Assembly (NCBI RefSeq): GCF_000296815.2 | Contig: NZ_CAIT01000010.1 | Location: 434,001 to 498,000, forward strand | Direction: 5' to 3' | Source: Fibrisoma limi BUZ 3 | GTDB taxonomy: Bacteria > Bacteroidota > Bacteroidia > Cytophagales > Spirosomataceae | DNA length: 64,000 nt | In this document: positions 27,037 through 34,210 of the stretch, in pieces | Layout: each line of letters starts with the position of its first letter | How positions within the stretch are numbered: the stretch's first letter is position 1 | Notes under the pieces: model-generated | Told to the model about the DNA's origin: nothing | The model's database searches: none | Seen by the model: the letters and a program-made list of their open reading frames with translations, nothing else | Translations under genes and position numbers: made by a program

Positions 27037-27074
27037 AAACCGCCTGCTGCCAGGAGATAGGTAGCGGGCGGTTT
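27037..27074 (+). terminator. Rho-independent terminator after the permease-peptidase gene
   Basis: AAACCGCCTGCT (27037-27048) pairs with AGCGGGCGGTTT (27063-27074), with one G-T pair, and is followed by GTTTT. It lies 37 bases after the stop codon. Confidence 0.78.
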
Positions 27075-27157
27075 GTTTTAAGCCAAGCTCCAATGACAAT
27101 GAGCCTGACTCACACGAACGAAACGAATTTTGTATTTTTACCTCAAATTCAATCATC

Positions 27158-28717
27158 ATGTTCAAATACGCTCTGGCTACGCTGTTGTCTGGCTTCGTAC
27201 TGACGGCGGCATCGGCCCAGTCAACATCCAAACCCGCGGGTAAGCAGTCGGGTCGGCTGGCTCCACCCCGTCCCATGGCCCCCGTTGCCAAACTGCCTGA
27301 ATCATCAATTACGCGTACCGAAGTAGAAGCACATACCCGCTTTCTCGCTTCCGACGAACTTCAGGGACGCCGGACGGGGGAGTCGGGGAACTGGATTGCT
27401 GCCCGCTACATTGCCGAACAGTTTCGGCTCCTGGGGTTGAAACCCGCTCCGGGTCAGAGCAACTACCTTCAGACCATTGAACTCGAACGCGTAGTACCGG
27501 CTCGCTCAGCAACGTTGCAGATTGGTAGCACTACGCTGGAATTGGGCAAAGACCTGGTCGTAATGGCCGGTGGGCCGATTGACGCAACCGGCGAAGTCGT
27601 GTACGTTGGCTACGGCCTGACTGATGGCGAAGATGGCTACAAAGGGCAGGACGTAAAAGGCAAAATTGTGGTTGCGCAGGGGGGCTCACCCGATGCCAAG
27701 GGGCCGCGTGAAATTTTCGGTGCCTCAAATTCGAAACGAAAGCTGGCGGCCGATAAAGGAGCAGCAGCATTGCTCGAACTCTATAGCGAATCTATTCCGT
27801 GGGGTTTTGTCAATCAGTATTTCAACCGCGAGCAAATTGCAATACCGGTTACGTCAGGTGGTTCCAGCGCGGACCTGACTCACGCCTGGGTGAACAACGC
27901 CAACAATCAGTACAAGCAACTGAAAGAGCCCGGCCAAAGCGTAACGCTCCGTAGCTCGGGCCGGACTCGCTCTATGGTCTCCTCTGCCAACGTAGCGGGC
28001 CTGATCGAAGGAACAGATTCAAAACTTAGCGACGAATACGTATTGCTGACAGCCCATTTCGACCATGTCGGTGTTGGAAAGCAGGGTGGGGCGGCTTATA
28101 CCCCTGCTGACAGTATTTTCAACGGTGCCCGCGACAATGCGTTCGGTACCGTGGCGTTGTTGACGGCAGCTAAAGCGTTGAGCGAGCAACGGCCTAAACG
28201 CTCCGTACTCGTTGTAGCCCTGACTGGCGAAGAGGTGGGTTTGCTGGGTAGCCGGTATTATGCCGAACACCCACTGGTGCCGTTGAAGCAGACGGTGTTT
28301 AACCTGAATACCGATGGGGCCGGTTACAACGATACGACGATTGTATCGGTCATTGGCCTGGAGCGTACGGGGGCCAAGGCAGAAATCGAAACGGCGGCCA
28401 AGGCCTTTGGTTTGAGCGTATTTGCCGAACCGGCTCCCGAACAGGGGCTGTTTGATCGATCAGACAACGTAAATTTCGCGATTAAGGGTATTCCGGCGCC
28501 CACATTCTCACCGGGCTTTAAAAGCTTCGACGAAGCCATTGCGAAGTATTATCACCAGGCCATTGACAATCCCGAATCGCTCGATTATGGGTACGTTCTG
28601 AAGTTTTGCCAGGCGTATTCTTATGCCGCCCGTCTGATTGCTAATCGCCCCAATCGGCCACAGTGGTCGCCCGGCGATAAGTATGAACCCGCGGCCAAGG
28701 CCTTGTATGGTTTATAA
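27158..28717 (+). CDS. M28-family zinc aminopeptidase, secreted
   Basis: The 519-residue protein begins with a signal peptide (MFKYALATLLSGFVLTAASA). An N-terminal segment with LASDELQGRRTGESGN is typical of secreted M28 peptidases of Bacteroidota. A PA-like insert follows (about 130-260). The catalytic domain then has LLTAHFDHVG (first zinc histidine and aspartate), GARDNAFGTVALLTAAK, LTGEEVGLLGSRYYAEHP (catalytic Glu and zinc Glu) and LNTDGAGYND. It would remove N-terminal amino acids from peptides in the periplasm or outside. It is a single gene after a terminator, and a hairpin at 28725-28757 follows it. Confidence 0.93.
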   Translation: MFKYALATLLSGFVLTAASAQSTSKPAGKQSGRLAPPRPMAPVAKLPESSITRTEVEAHTRFLASDELQGRRTGESGNWIAARYIAEQFRLLGLKPAPGQSNYLQTIELERVVPARSATLQIGSTTLELGKDLVVMAGGPIDATGEVVYVGYGLTDGEDGYKGQDVKGKIVVAQGGSPDAKGPREIFGASNSKRKLAADKGAAALLELYSESIPWGFVNQYFNREQIAIPVTSGGSSADLTHAWVNNANNQYKQLKEPGQSVTLRSSGRTRSMVSSANVAGLIEGTDSKLSDEYVLLTAHFDHVGVGKQGGAAYTPADSIFNGARDNAFGTVALLTAAKALSEQRPKRSVLVVALTGEEVGLLGSRYYAEHPLVPLKQTVFNLNTDGAGYNDTTIVSVIGLERTGAKAEIETAAKAFGLSVFAEPAPEQGLFDRSDNVNFAIKGIPAPTFSPGFKSFDEAIAKYYHQAIDNPESLDYGYVLKFCQAYSYAARLIANRPNRPQWSPGDKYEPAAKALYGL

Positions 28718-28724
28718 CAGTTGG

Positions 28725-28757
28725 TTATACCGGTGTATGAATCGTACGCCGGTATAA
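28725..28757 (+). terminator. Terminator-like hairpin after the M28 peptidase gene
   Basis: TTATACCGG (28725-28733) pairs with CCGGTATAA (28749-28757), with further pairing of GTA and TAC inside. It begins eight bases after the stop. No long T-run follows, so termination is uncertain. Confidence 0.42.
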
Positions 28758-28815
28758 TCGTTGACTAAACTAATCGCTAATCCGAAACGTTATCGTTTTG
28801 TAACGAGACACCAAC

Positions 28816-29043
28816 ATGCTTATCAAATATCTTTTTATTGCTTTCCTGATTATTGCCTTTGTTCCACCCGTGCGTCGGTTTGTGTTCTATCTGCTGGTGG
28901 GGCGGCAATTAGTAAAGGAGCAGAAGCGGCAGCCGTTCGGCAAGCGTCGGGAAGGTGATATTCGTGTGGATAATCAGCCCTCAAAATCGAACGGATCAAC
29001 GTTTAAAGGAGGTGAATACGTTGATTACGAAGAAGTAAAATAG
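28816..29043 (+). CDS. DUF4834-like small membrane protein
   Basis: The 75-residue protein has one N-terminal membrane helix (MLIKYLFIAFLIIAFVPPVR), a second short hydrophobic patch (FVFYLLVG) and a charged tail rich in Lys, Arg and Glu. This matches my memory of the Bacteroidota DUF4834 family, whose function is unknown. The tail would be in the cytoplasm. Its stop codon abuts that of the convergent lipoprotein gene with no spacer. The ATG at 28816 is preferred over an earlier frame start at 28761 whose residues do not resemble a membrane protein. Confidence 0.65.
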   Translation: MLIKYLFIAFLIIAFVPPVRRFVFYLLVGRQLVKEQKRQPFGKRREGDIRVDNQPSKSNGSTFKGGEYVDYEEVK

Positions 29044-29445
29044 TTACTGCTGTTCGTATTCCACCCGATACTTAGCCGCAATTCCTTTTAGTATGTAGCC
29101 GTTGGTAGTCATGGATGTAAAGTAGCTGTACTGTACATCGACCAGAGCATCGGCACCCAGATTTTTAGCCTGTAGCGACATTCTGGCGAGCAGAATTTCT
29201 TTCTCCTGCATGTTATTCCCCCGTTTCACCATGCGCCGGTTCACCATCTGCTGAGCTACAACGGGGGTTTCATTCTTAATCTCCAGTTCTCGCAGCGGAA
29301 TGAAAGGCCGATCGGGTCGCTCATTGGCGTAGAAAATGTCGACCGGATAGTTCGGTCGGTTTTGCAGATAAACAATCGGCCGGAAGCAACCTGCCAGGGC
29401 GCTGCTGAGAAACAAACCAAAGAGTAGTTTCGTACCTTTTTTCAT
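29044..29445 (-). CDS. Lipoprotein of unknown function
   Basis: The 133-residue protein starts with a lipoprotein signal with lipobox SALAGC. The mature part has a basic central stretch (VNRRMVKRGN) and a C-terminal segment MSLQAKNLGADALVDVQYSY followed by MTTNGYILKGIAAKYRV. That pattern resembles small envelope domains of the DUF4156/YbjQ kind, in which an A-D-A-(L/V)-V-D core precedes a glycine turn and a closing strand, but I cannot assign it with certainty. It is 34 bases downstream of purN on the same strand and may be cotranscribed. Confidence 0.72.
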   Translation of the reverse strand: MKKGTKLLFGLFLSSALAGCFRPIVYLQNRPNYPVDIFYANERPDRPFIPLRELEIKNETPVVAQQMVNRRMVKRGNNMQEKEILLARMSLQAKNLGADALVDVQYSYFTSMTTNGYILKGIAAKYRVEYEQQ

Positions 29446-29479
29446 GGTTCGGTCGACTTGTTACATAGCTGGTTGAAGG

Positions 29480-30052
29480 TTACATGGCAGCTACGAGTTC
29501 GGCCACAATCCGTGGGTAGTGCTCATGTTCCAGTTTCTGCACGTGGCGGGCTACGTCCTCGGGCGAATCCGTTGGCGCAACCGGACAACTGGCCTGAAAA
29601 ATAATCTGGCCTTCATCGTAGTGCTCGTTTACGTAGTGGATCGTAATTCCGGATTCCGTCTCCCCGGCTGCGACAACGGCTTCGTGAACGAAATGCCCGT
29701 ACATGCCTTTGCCCCCGAATTTAGGTAATAAAGCCGGATGAATGTTAACAATACGATCCGGAAACGCCTGAACCAGTTCTGAAGGCATGAGCCACATAAA
29801 GCCCGCCAGGACGATCAGGTCAATTTTTTGTGCCTGTAACAGGCGTGTAACCTGATTTGATTCGTAAAACGTAGTGCGGTCGAACAACAGAACCGGAATG
29901 TGGAGCCGCCGGGCGCGGTCAATAACACCAGCTTTCGGGTTGTTTGAGAGAATTAATGTGGTCTCAACATCAGGGATATTGGTGAGGTATTCCGCAATTT
30001 TTTCGGCGTTCGAACCAGAACCGGAGGCAAAAATGGCAATTTGTTTGGTCAT
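29480..30052 (-). CDS. purN: Phosphoribosylglycinamide formyltransferase
   Basis: The 190-residue enzyme transfers a formyl group from 10-formyltetrahydrofolate to glycinamide ribonucleotide in purine synthesis. It opens with MTKQIAIFASGSGSNAEKIA, the phosphate-binding loop of the family. The catalytic segment VNIHPALLPKFGGKGMYG carries the Asn-x-His pair, and the distal aspartate lies in NEHYDEGQIIFQ. Length is that of the folate-dependent PurN form. The ATG at 30052 overlaps the extended frame of the divergent ATPase gene, whose real start is further away at 30178. Confidence 0.95.
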   Translation of the reverse strand: MTKQIAIFASGSGSNAEKIAEYLTNIPDVETTLILSNNPKAGVIDRARRLHIPVLLFDRTTFYESNQVTRLLQAQKIDLIVLAGFMWLMPSELVQAFPDRIVNIHPALLPKFGGKGMYGHFVHEAVVAAGETESGITIHYVNEHYDEGQIIFQASCPVAPTDSPEDVARHVQKLEHEHYPRIVAELVAAM

Positions 30053-30148
30053 TGTGCAGAGGTTGGCGGTCGAGGTATAATTGTTTAAAACGAAGCCCTA
30101 CAACTGACTTACGACCATCGACGGACCGGCGAAATTACAACTTTTGTC

Positions 30149-30156
30149 TATTTTTG
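30149..30156 (+). promoter_or_regulatory. Possible -7 element for the LolD-like gene
   Basis: TATTTTTG matches TAnnTTTG and lies 21 bases before the ATG at 30178. No -33 TTG is seen at the expected distance. Confidence 0.35.
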
Positions 30157-30177
30157 TCGGCAGTAGTCCTGACTCCG

Positions 30178-30804
30178 ATGCTGGCAACCAATCAACTTAC
30201 GTTTCAATACTCACCTGCCAAGCAGTTTGCGTTTCCCGACGTTCGCTGCGCCGACCGCGAAGCCCTCCTGATTCTGGGGCGGTCGGGAACGGGTAAAACA
30301 ACCCTGCTGCACCTGCTGGCCCTGCTGCTGAAGCCCGACAGCGGTTCGGTTACGATCAACCAGACGGATATGACTCAGCTCAGCCCGGCGCAGACGGTCG
30401 CTTTCCGGGCCAGGCACGTTGGTATCGTGTTCCAAAAACCTCACTTTGTCAGTTCACTGTCCGTCTTGGACAATCTGTTGCTTTCCAATTATCTGGCTGG
30501 TCAGCCGCAGAACAAAGAGCGGGCCCGGCAGTTGGCTGCGCAACTGGGTTTTGGCGATCATCTTTCCAAAAAGACGCACCAGCTCAGCCAGGGTGAACAG
30601 CAGCGGGTCAGCATCGCCCGGGCGGTTATGAATCAGCCGCAGGTTATTCTGGCCGACGAACCTACGTCTAACCTTGACGACGAGAACACGGAACGTGTGG
30701 TGAGGTTGCTTCGCGAACAATCCGAGCAGATTGGTGCCAGCCTGATCGTCGTTACCCACGATCAGCGCCTGAAAGACGTGTTTCAAAATCGAATTGAACT
30801 CTAA
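30178..30804 (+). CDS. ABC transporter ATP-binding protein (LolD/MacB-like), no permease alongside
   Basis: From the ATG at 30178 the protein reads MLATNQLTFQYSPAKQFAFP and runs about 208 residues, the short length of LolD-type ATPases. Walker A is LGRSGTGKTTLLHLL, the Q-loop is VGIVFQKPHFVSSL, the signature LSQGEQQRVSIARAVM and Walker B VILADEPTSNLDD. The frame extends 42 codons upstream to overlap purN, but these residues are not family-like. Usual partners are LolE/MacB permeases, and none is adjacent. The next gene, 21 bases on, is a secreted peptidyl-prolyl isomerase, which would fit a role in envelope protein biogenesis. Confidence 0.88.
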   Translation: MLATNQLTFQYSPAKQFAFPDVRCADREALLILGRSGTGKTTLLHLLALLLKPDSGSVTINQTDMTQLSPAQTVAFRARHVGIVFQKPHFVSSLSVLDNLLLSNYLAGQPQNKERARQLAAQLGFGDHLSKKTHQLSQGEQQRVSIARAVMNQPQVILADEPTSNLDDENTERVVRLLREQSEQIGASLIVVTHDQRLKDVFQNRIEL

Positions 30805-30825
30805 TGCGGCTATTGCTGCGCCGGT

Positions 30826-31554
30826 ATGACCCGACTCATGCGAATTCTGTTACTAGTTGTTCTGTTGCTTCCCGGGCTGGCTTCTGCTGGGGGCCAGGAT
30901 GGTCGACCACGTAAGAAAAAGGATTATCTGGTTACCCTCAAAACCGACTACGGTACAATGCGGCTGGTGCTGTACGACCAGACGCCAAAACACAAGGAAA
31001 ACTTTATCAAGCTGGTTGAGCGCAAATTTTACGACAGCCTGATGTTCCACCGGATCATCCAGCAGTTCATGATTCAGGGTGGAGATCCAGCGTCGCGCCG
31101 GGCCAAATCAGACGAGCCGCTCGGCAACGGCGATGTGGGCTACAAAATACCGGCTGAGTTTGCCCCCGCCTTATTTCACAAAAAAGGGGCTCTGGCCGCA
31201 GCCCGCGACAACAACCCCGATAAAGCGTCGAGTGGCTGTCAGTTCTACATTGTGCAGGGCCGGGTTTGGACCGACGACGACTTGCAGAAACAGGTCGAAC
31301 GCGCAACCGCCCGGGGTGGCCGGGTGCCAACCGATGCGCAGAAACAGGTGTATAAGACGCTCGGCGGAACACCCCATCTGGACGGCAACTACACTGTTTT
31401 TGGGGAAGTAATCGACGGATTGGCCGTAGTAGACAGTATTGCCAAACAGCCCCGCAACGATACCGACCGGCCGCGACAGGACATCCGAATGACAATGGAC
31501 GGCCAGTGGGTGAAAAAGAAGAAGATTACAAAACAGTATAAGTATCAATATTAA
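30826..31554 (+). CDS. Peptidyl-prolyl cis-trans isomerase, cyclophilin type, secreted
   Basis: The 242-residue protein has a signal peptide (MTRLMRILLLVVLLLPGLASA) and a cyclophilin domain. Core motifs are FHRIIQQFMIQGGDP with the catalytic Arg, ASSGCQFYIVQG, and a closing NYTVFGEVIDGLAVVDSIA. A loop insertion of about 30 residues between them (DDLQKQVERATARGGRVPTD) is common in bacteroidal forms. It would help proline isomerisation during folding in the periplasm. It lies 21 bases after the ATPase gene and 52 bases before the SDR gene, all on one strand. Confidence 0.93.
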   Translation: MTRLMRILLLVVLLLPGLASAGGQDGRPRKKKDYLVTLKTDYGTMRLVLYDQTPKHKENFIKLVERKFYDSLMFHRIIQQFMIQGGDPASRRAKSDEPLGNGDVGYKIPAEFAPALFHKKGALAAARDNNPDKASSGCQFYIVQGRVWTDDDLQKQVERATARGGRVPTDAQKQVYKTLGGTPHLDGNYTVFGEVIDGLAVVDSIAKQPRNDTDRPRQDIRMTMDGQWVKKKKITKQYKYQY

Positions 31555-31606
31555 TGGACAGTTCGGGCAGGTAACCGGCCGTTGTTCCCACAAACTCGCT
31601 TCAACT

Positions 31607-32518
31607 ATGAAAAAACGCATGCTGCTTACCGGTGCCAACGGACTGCTGGGCCAGAAATTGGTTGGGCTGCTTACGCAACAGCCCAATATAGACCTGATCG
31701 CAACGGCACGAGGTGCCAACCGCCTACCGTATTCGGAAGGCTACACCTACCAGCCAATGGACATCACGGACCGGCAGCAGGTGCTCGATGTGATCAGTGA
31801 AACGCAGCCGCAGGTAGTTATTCACACGGCGGCCATGACCGATGTGGATAAGTGCGAAAGTCAGAAGGATGCCTGCTGGGCGCAGAACGTGCAGGCGGTT
31901 GAGTATCTGGTTGAAGCCTGCCGGGCAACCAATACGTTCCTGCTCCACGTATCAACAGACTTTATTTTCGACGGTACGGCCGGGCCATACGACGAGGAAG
32001 CCGAAGGAAATCCGATCAGCTTCTACGGCTGGAGTAAATACGCGGCCGAAAAAGTAGTCATTCACTCGGGGCTTCGGTGGGCCATTGCCCGTACCGTACT
32101 AGTGTATGGCATCGCCCACGACATGAGCCGGAGTAATATCATCCTGTGGGTAAAGAAATCGCTCGAAGAAGGCAAGAATATCAAGGTCGTAACTGACCAA
32201 TGGCGTAGCCCGACACTGGCCGAAGACCTGGCTACGGGCTGTTACCTGATTGGTGATCAGGAAGCCGAAGGTATTTTCAACATCTCGGGCAAAGAAGTAC
32301 TGACGCCCTACGAAATGGCGATACGTACCGCCGACTATTTTGGTCTGGATAAGTCGCTCATCGCGCAGGCCGATGCGTCGACCTTTACCCAGCCGGCCCG
32401 CCGACCACCGCGTACGGGCTTCATCCTCGACAAGGCCAAGTCGGTGTTGGGCTACAATCCGCACTCGTTCGAAGAGGGGATTGCCGTGCTGGCCGGTCAA
32501 TTGCAGCAACCAGCATGA
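31607..32518 (+). CDS. NAD(P)-dependent sugar-nucleotide reductase, RfbD-like SDR
   Basis: The 303-residue protein is an extended short-chain dehydrogenase of the dTDP-4-dehydrorhamnose reductase type. The nucleotide-binding motif is LLTGANGLLGQKLVGLL near residue 6. HTAAMTDVDKCE and LLHVSTDFIFDGTAGPYDEE follow, with the catalytic Tyr and Lys in FYGWSKYAAEKV. No other rhamnose genes are near, so it may act on a different sugar nucleotide or another metabolite. The stop overlaps the next start by four bases (ATGA). Confidence 0.85.
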   Translation: MKKRMLLTGANGLLGQKLVGLLTQQPNIDLIATARGANRLPYSEGYTYQPMDITDRQQVLDVISETQPQVVIHTAAMTDVDKCESQKDACWAQNVQAVEYLVEACRATNTFLLHVSTDFIFDGTAGPYDEEAEGNPISFYGWSKYAAEKVVIHSGLRWAIARTVLVYGIAHDMSRSNIILWVKKSLEEGKNIKVVTDQWRSPTLAEDLATGCYLIGDQEAEGIFNISGKEVLTPYEMAIRTADYFGLDKSLIAQADASTFTQPARRPPRTGFILDKAKSVLGYNPHSFEEGIAVLAGQLQQPA

Positions 32519-32778
32519 TAGTACACCTGAAAGTAAAGCCCGGCAGCAAAGTAGATCAGTTGTTCTACGATGAAGCCGGGCTTCTTATTGCCAAAATAAA
32601 AGCCCCGGCGCAGGACGGCAAGGCCAACGCATATCTGGTTGAGTTGCTGGCTAAACAGCTCGGTCTGGCTAAATCAAAGGTGACGATCGTCGCGGGTTTT
32701 ACAAATCCCTACAAACGCTTATCCATTGACGCCGACGAAGAAAGGGTCCGGTTGAAGCTTACTACGTTAGCTGGTTAG
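32515..32778 (+). CDS. DUF167 (YggU) family protein
   Basis: The 87-residue protein has the family hallmarks IVHLKVKPGSKVDQL at the start, IKAPAQDGKANAYLVELLAK in the middle and KLTIVAG-like KSKVTIVAGFTNPYKRLSI at the end. Structures of the family are known but the function is not. It starts inside the stop codon of the SDR gene (ATGA overlap), so translation is coupled. The gene ends 131 bases before the thiolase. Confidence 0.9.
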   Translation: MIVHLKVKPGSKVDQLFYDEAGLLIAKIKAPAQDGKANAYLVELLAKQLGLAKSKVTIVAGFTNPYKRLSIDADEERVRLKLTTLAG

Positions 32779-32855
32779 GGTTTCATTCGCTTCTTATTTT
32801 AAGTAAGTTTTTTAGTAAATAAACGCAAGATTCCCGCTTTCAACGGCAATTGCTT

Positions 32856-32863
32856 TACCTTTG
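32856..32863 (+). promoter_or_regulatory. Possible -7 element for the beta-oxidation pair
   Basis: TACCTTTG followed by C matches TAnnTTTGY and lies 46 bases before the thiolase ATG. No clear -33 element is present at 19-21 bases upstream. Confidence 0.38.
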
Positions 32864-32909
32864 CTTTTGTGAAAACCGTATGCGTGCATACTAATTTCAA
32901 AGAAGCAAC

Positions 32910-34118
32910 ATGGCCGAAGCATTCGTTTATGATGCCGTTCGAACCCCACGAGGTCGGGGAAAAAGCGACGGATCGCTGCATGACGTGCAGCCCATTCAAT
33001 TGCTAACCAGTGTACTGCGCGAACTCCGCGACCGGAATGAACTGGACACGACACTGATCGACGACGTAATTATGGGGTGCGTAACGCCCATTGGTGAACA
33101 AGGGGCCGACATAGCCCGCACCGCTGCGCTCGAAGCCGGCTATGCTGAGTCGGTGGCTGGTGTTCAACTAAACCGATTCTGTTCGTCTGGCCTGGAAGCG
33201 ATCAACATGGCTGCAGCCTACGTTATGTCGGGACAGGTTGATGCCGTTGTTGCAGGGGGCGTTGAATCCATGTCGCGGGTGCCGATGGGCTCCGATGGGG
33301 GCGCCTTGTTCATGAATCCCCAGATTGTGGCCCGGCACAACATTGTTCCGCAGGGCATTTCCGCCGATCTTATTGCTACCAAATACGGCTACAGCCGCCA
33401 GGATGTTGATACGTTTGCGGCTGAATCATACCGACGCGCTACGGTATCGCAGCAGGAAGGTCGTTTTCACAAAACCCTTGTACCGGTCAGGGACGAGATT
33501 GGTGTTACGCTGCTGGATCGCGACGAAGGCGTACGCCCTGACACGACCGCCGAAAGCCTTAGCAAACTGAAGCCTGCCTTCGAGGCAATGGGGCAGATGG
33601 GGCTGGATGCGTTGGCCTTGCTCAAATACGCTCAGTATGACCGGATCAACCACGTTCACCACGCCGGAAACTCGTCGCAGATCGTCGACGGTGCGGCAGG
33701 GGTACTGATCGGTAGCCGCACGTTTGGCGAACAGGCCGGTTTGAAGCCCCGCGCCCGGATTAAAGCGTTCGCTATTGTCGGCTCCGAACCGACCATTATG
33801 CTGACAGGACCACTACCGGCCACCAAAAAGGTGCTGAAACGCGCCGGTATGCAGATCAGTGATATTGATTTGTTTGAGGTAAATGAAGCCTTTGCGGCCG
33901 TTCCACTGCTGTTTATGGATGAGTTCGGCGTGGATCATAGCAAACTGAACGTCAACGGGGGCGCAATTGCGCTGGGCCATCCGCTGGGCGCGACCGGCGC
34001 TATCATTTCGGCTACGTTGATTGATGAACTCGAACGATCGGGAAAGCAGGTTGGTCTTTCAACGCTTTGCATCGGGGGCGGTATGGGTATCGCGACGATT
34101 TTTGAACGAGTGAATTAG
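32910..34118 (+). CDS. Acetyl-CoA acyltransferase (thiolase)
   Basis: The 402-residue enzyme carries out the last thiolytic step of fatty-acid beta-oxidation. The acylated cysteine is Cys91 in [10 protein letters not shown]. The C-terminal active-site motifs are [16 protein letters not shown] (His357) and LCIGGGMG (Cys387). [10 protein letters not shown] supplies the conserved Asn-Glu segment. The next gene encodes a bifunctional hydratase-dehydrogenase, so the pair forms a FadA/FadB-like complex in the cytoplasm. The gene pair is joined by a 92-base spacer with imperfect palindromic arms. Confidence 0.95.
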   Translation: MAEAFVYDAVRTPRGRGKSDGSLHDVQPIQLLTSVLRELRDRNELDTTLIDDVIMGCVTPIGEQGADIARTAALEAGYAESVAGVQLNRFCSSGLEAINMAAAYVMSGQVDAVVAGGVESMSRVPMGSDGGALFMNPQIVARHNIVPQGISADLIATKYGYSRQDVDTFAAESYRRATVSQQEGRFHKTLVPVRDEIGVTLLDRDEGVRPDTTAESLSKLKPAFEAMGQMGLDALALLKYAQYDRINHVHHAGNSSQIVDGAAGVLIGSRTFGEQAGLKPRARIKAFAIVGSEPTIMLTGPLPATKKVLKRAGMQISDIDLFEVNEAFAAVPLLFMDEFGVDHSKLNVNGGAIALGHPLGATGAIISATLIDELERSGKQVGLSTLCIGGGMGIATIFERVN

Positions 34119-34202
34119 ATGTCAGACTTTAGGTGCTGGCTATCAGATATTAAACCTATTTCAGGTCAATGTAGAGGTCAGATAGACAGCATCCAACATC
34201 CT
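34119..34202. repeat. Imperfect palindrome between the beta-oxidation genes, family B copy 1
   Basis: Within this spacer GATGT pairs with ACATC, and the block GGTGCTGGCTATC (34132-34144) is largely complementary to the GATAGACAGCATCC stretch (34181-34194). The stretch TCAGACTTTAGGTGCT resembles TCAGGCTTCAGGTGCC at 45537-45552, and AGGTCAATGT also occurs in both. The element fills the gap from just after the thiolase stop to eight bases before the next ATG. Confidence 0.5.
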
Positions 34203-34210
34203 GGATAAAG

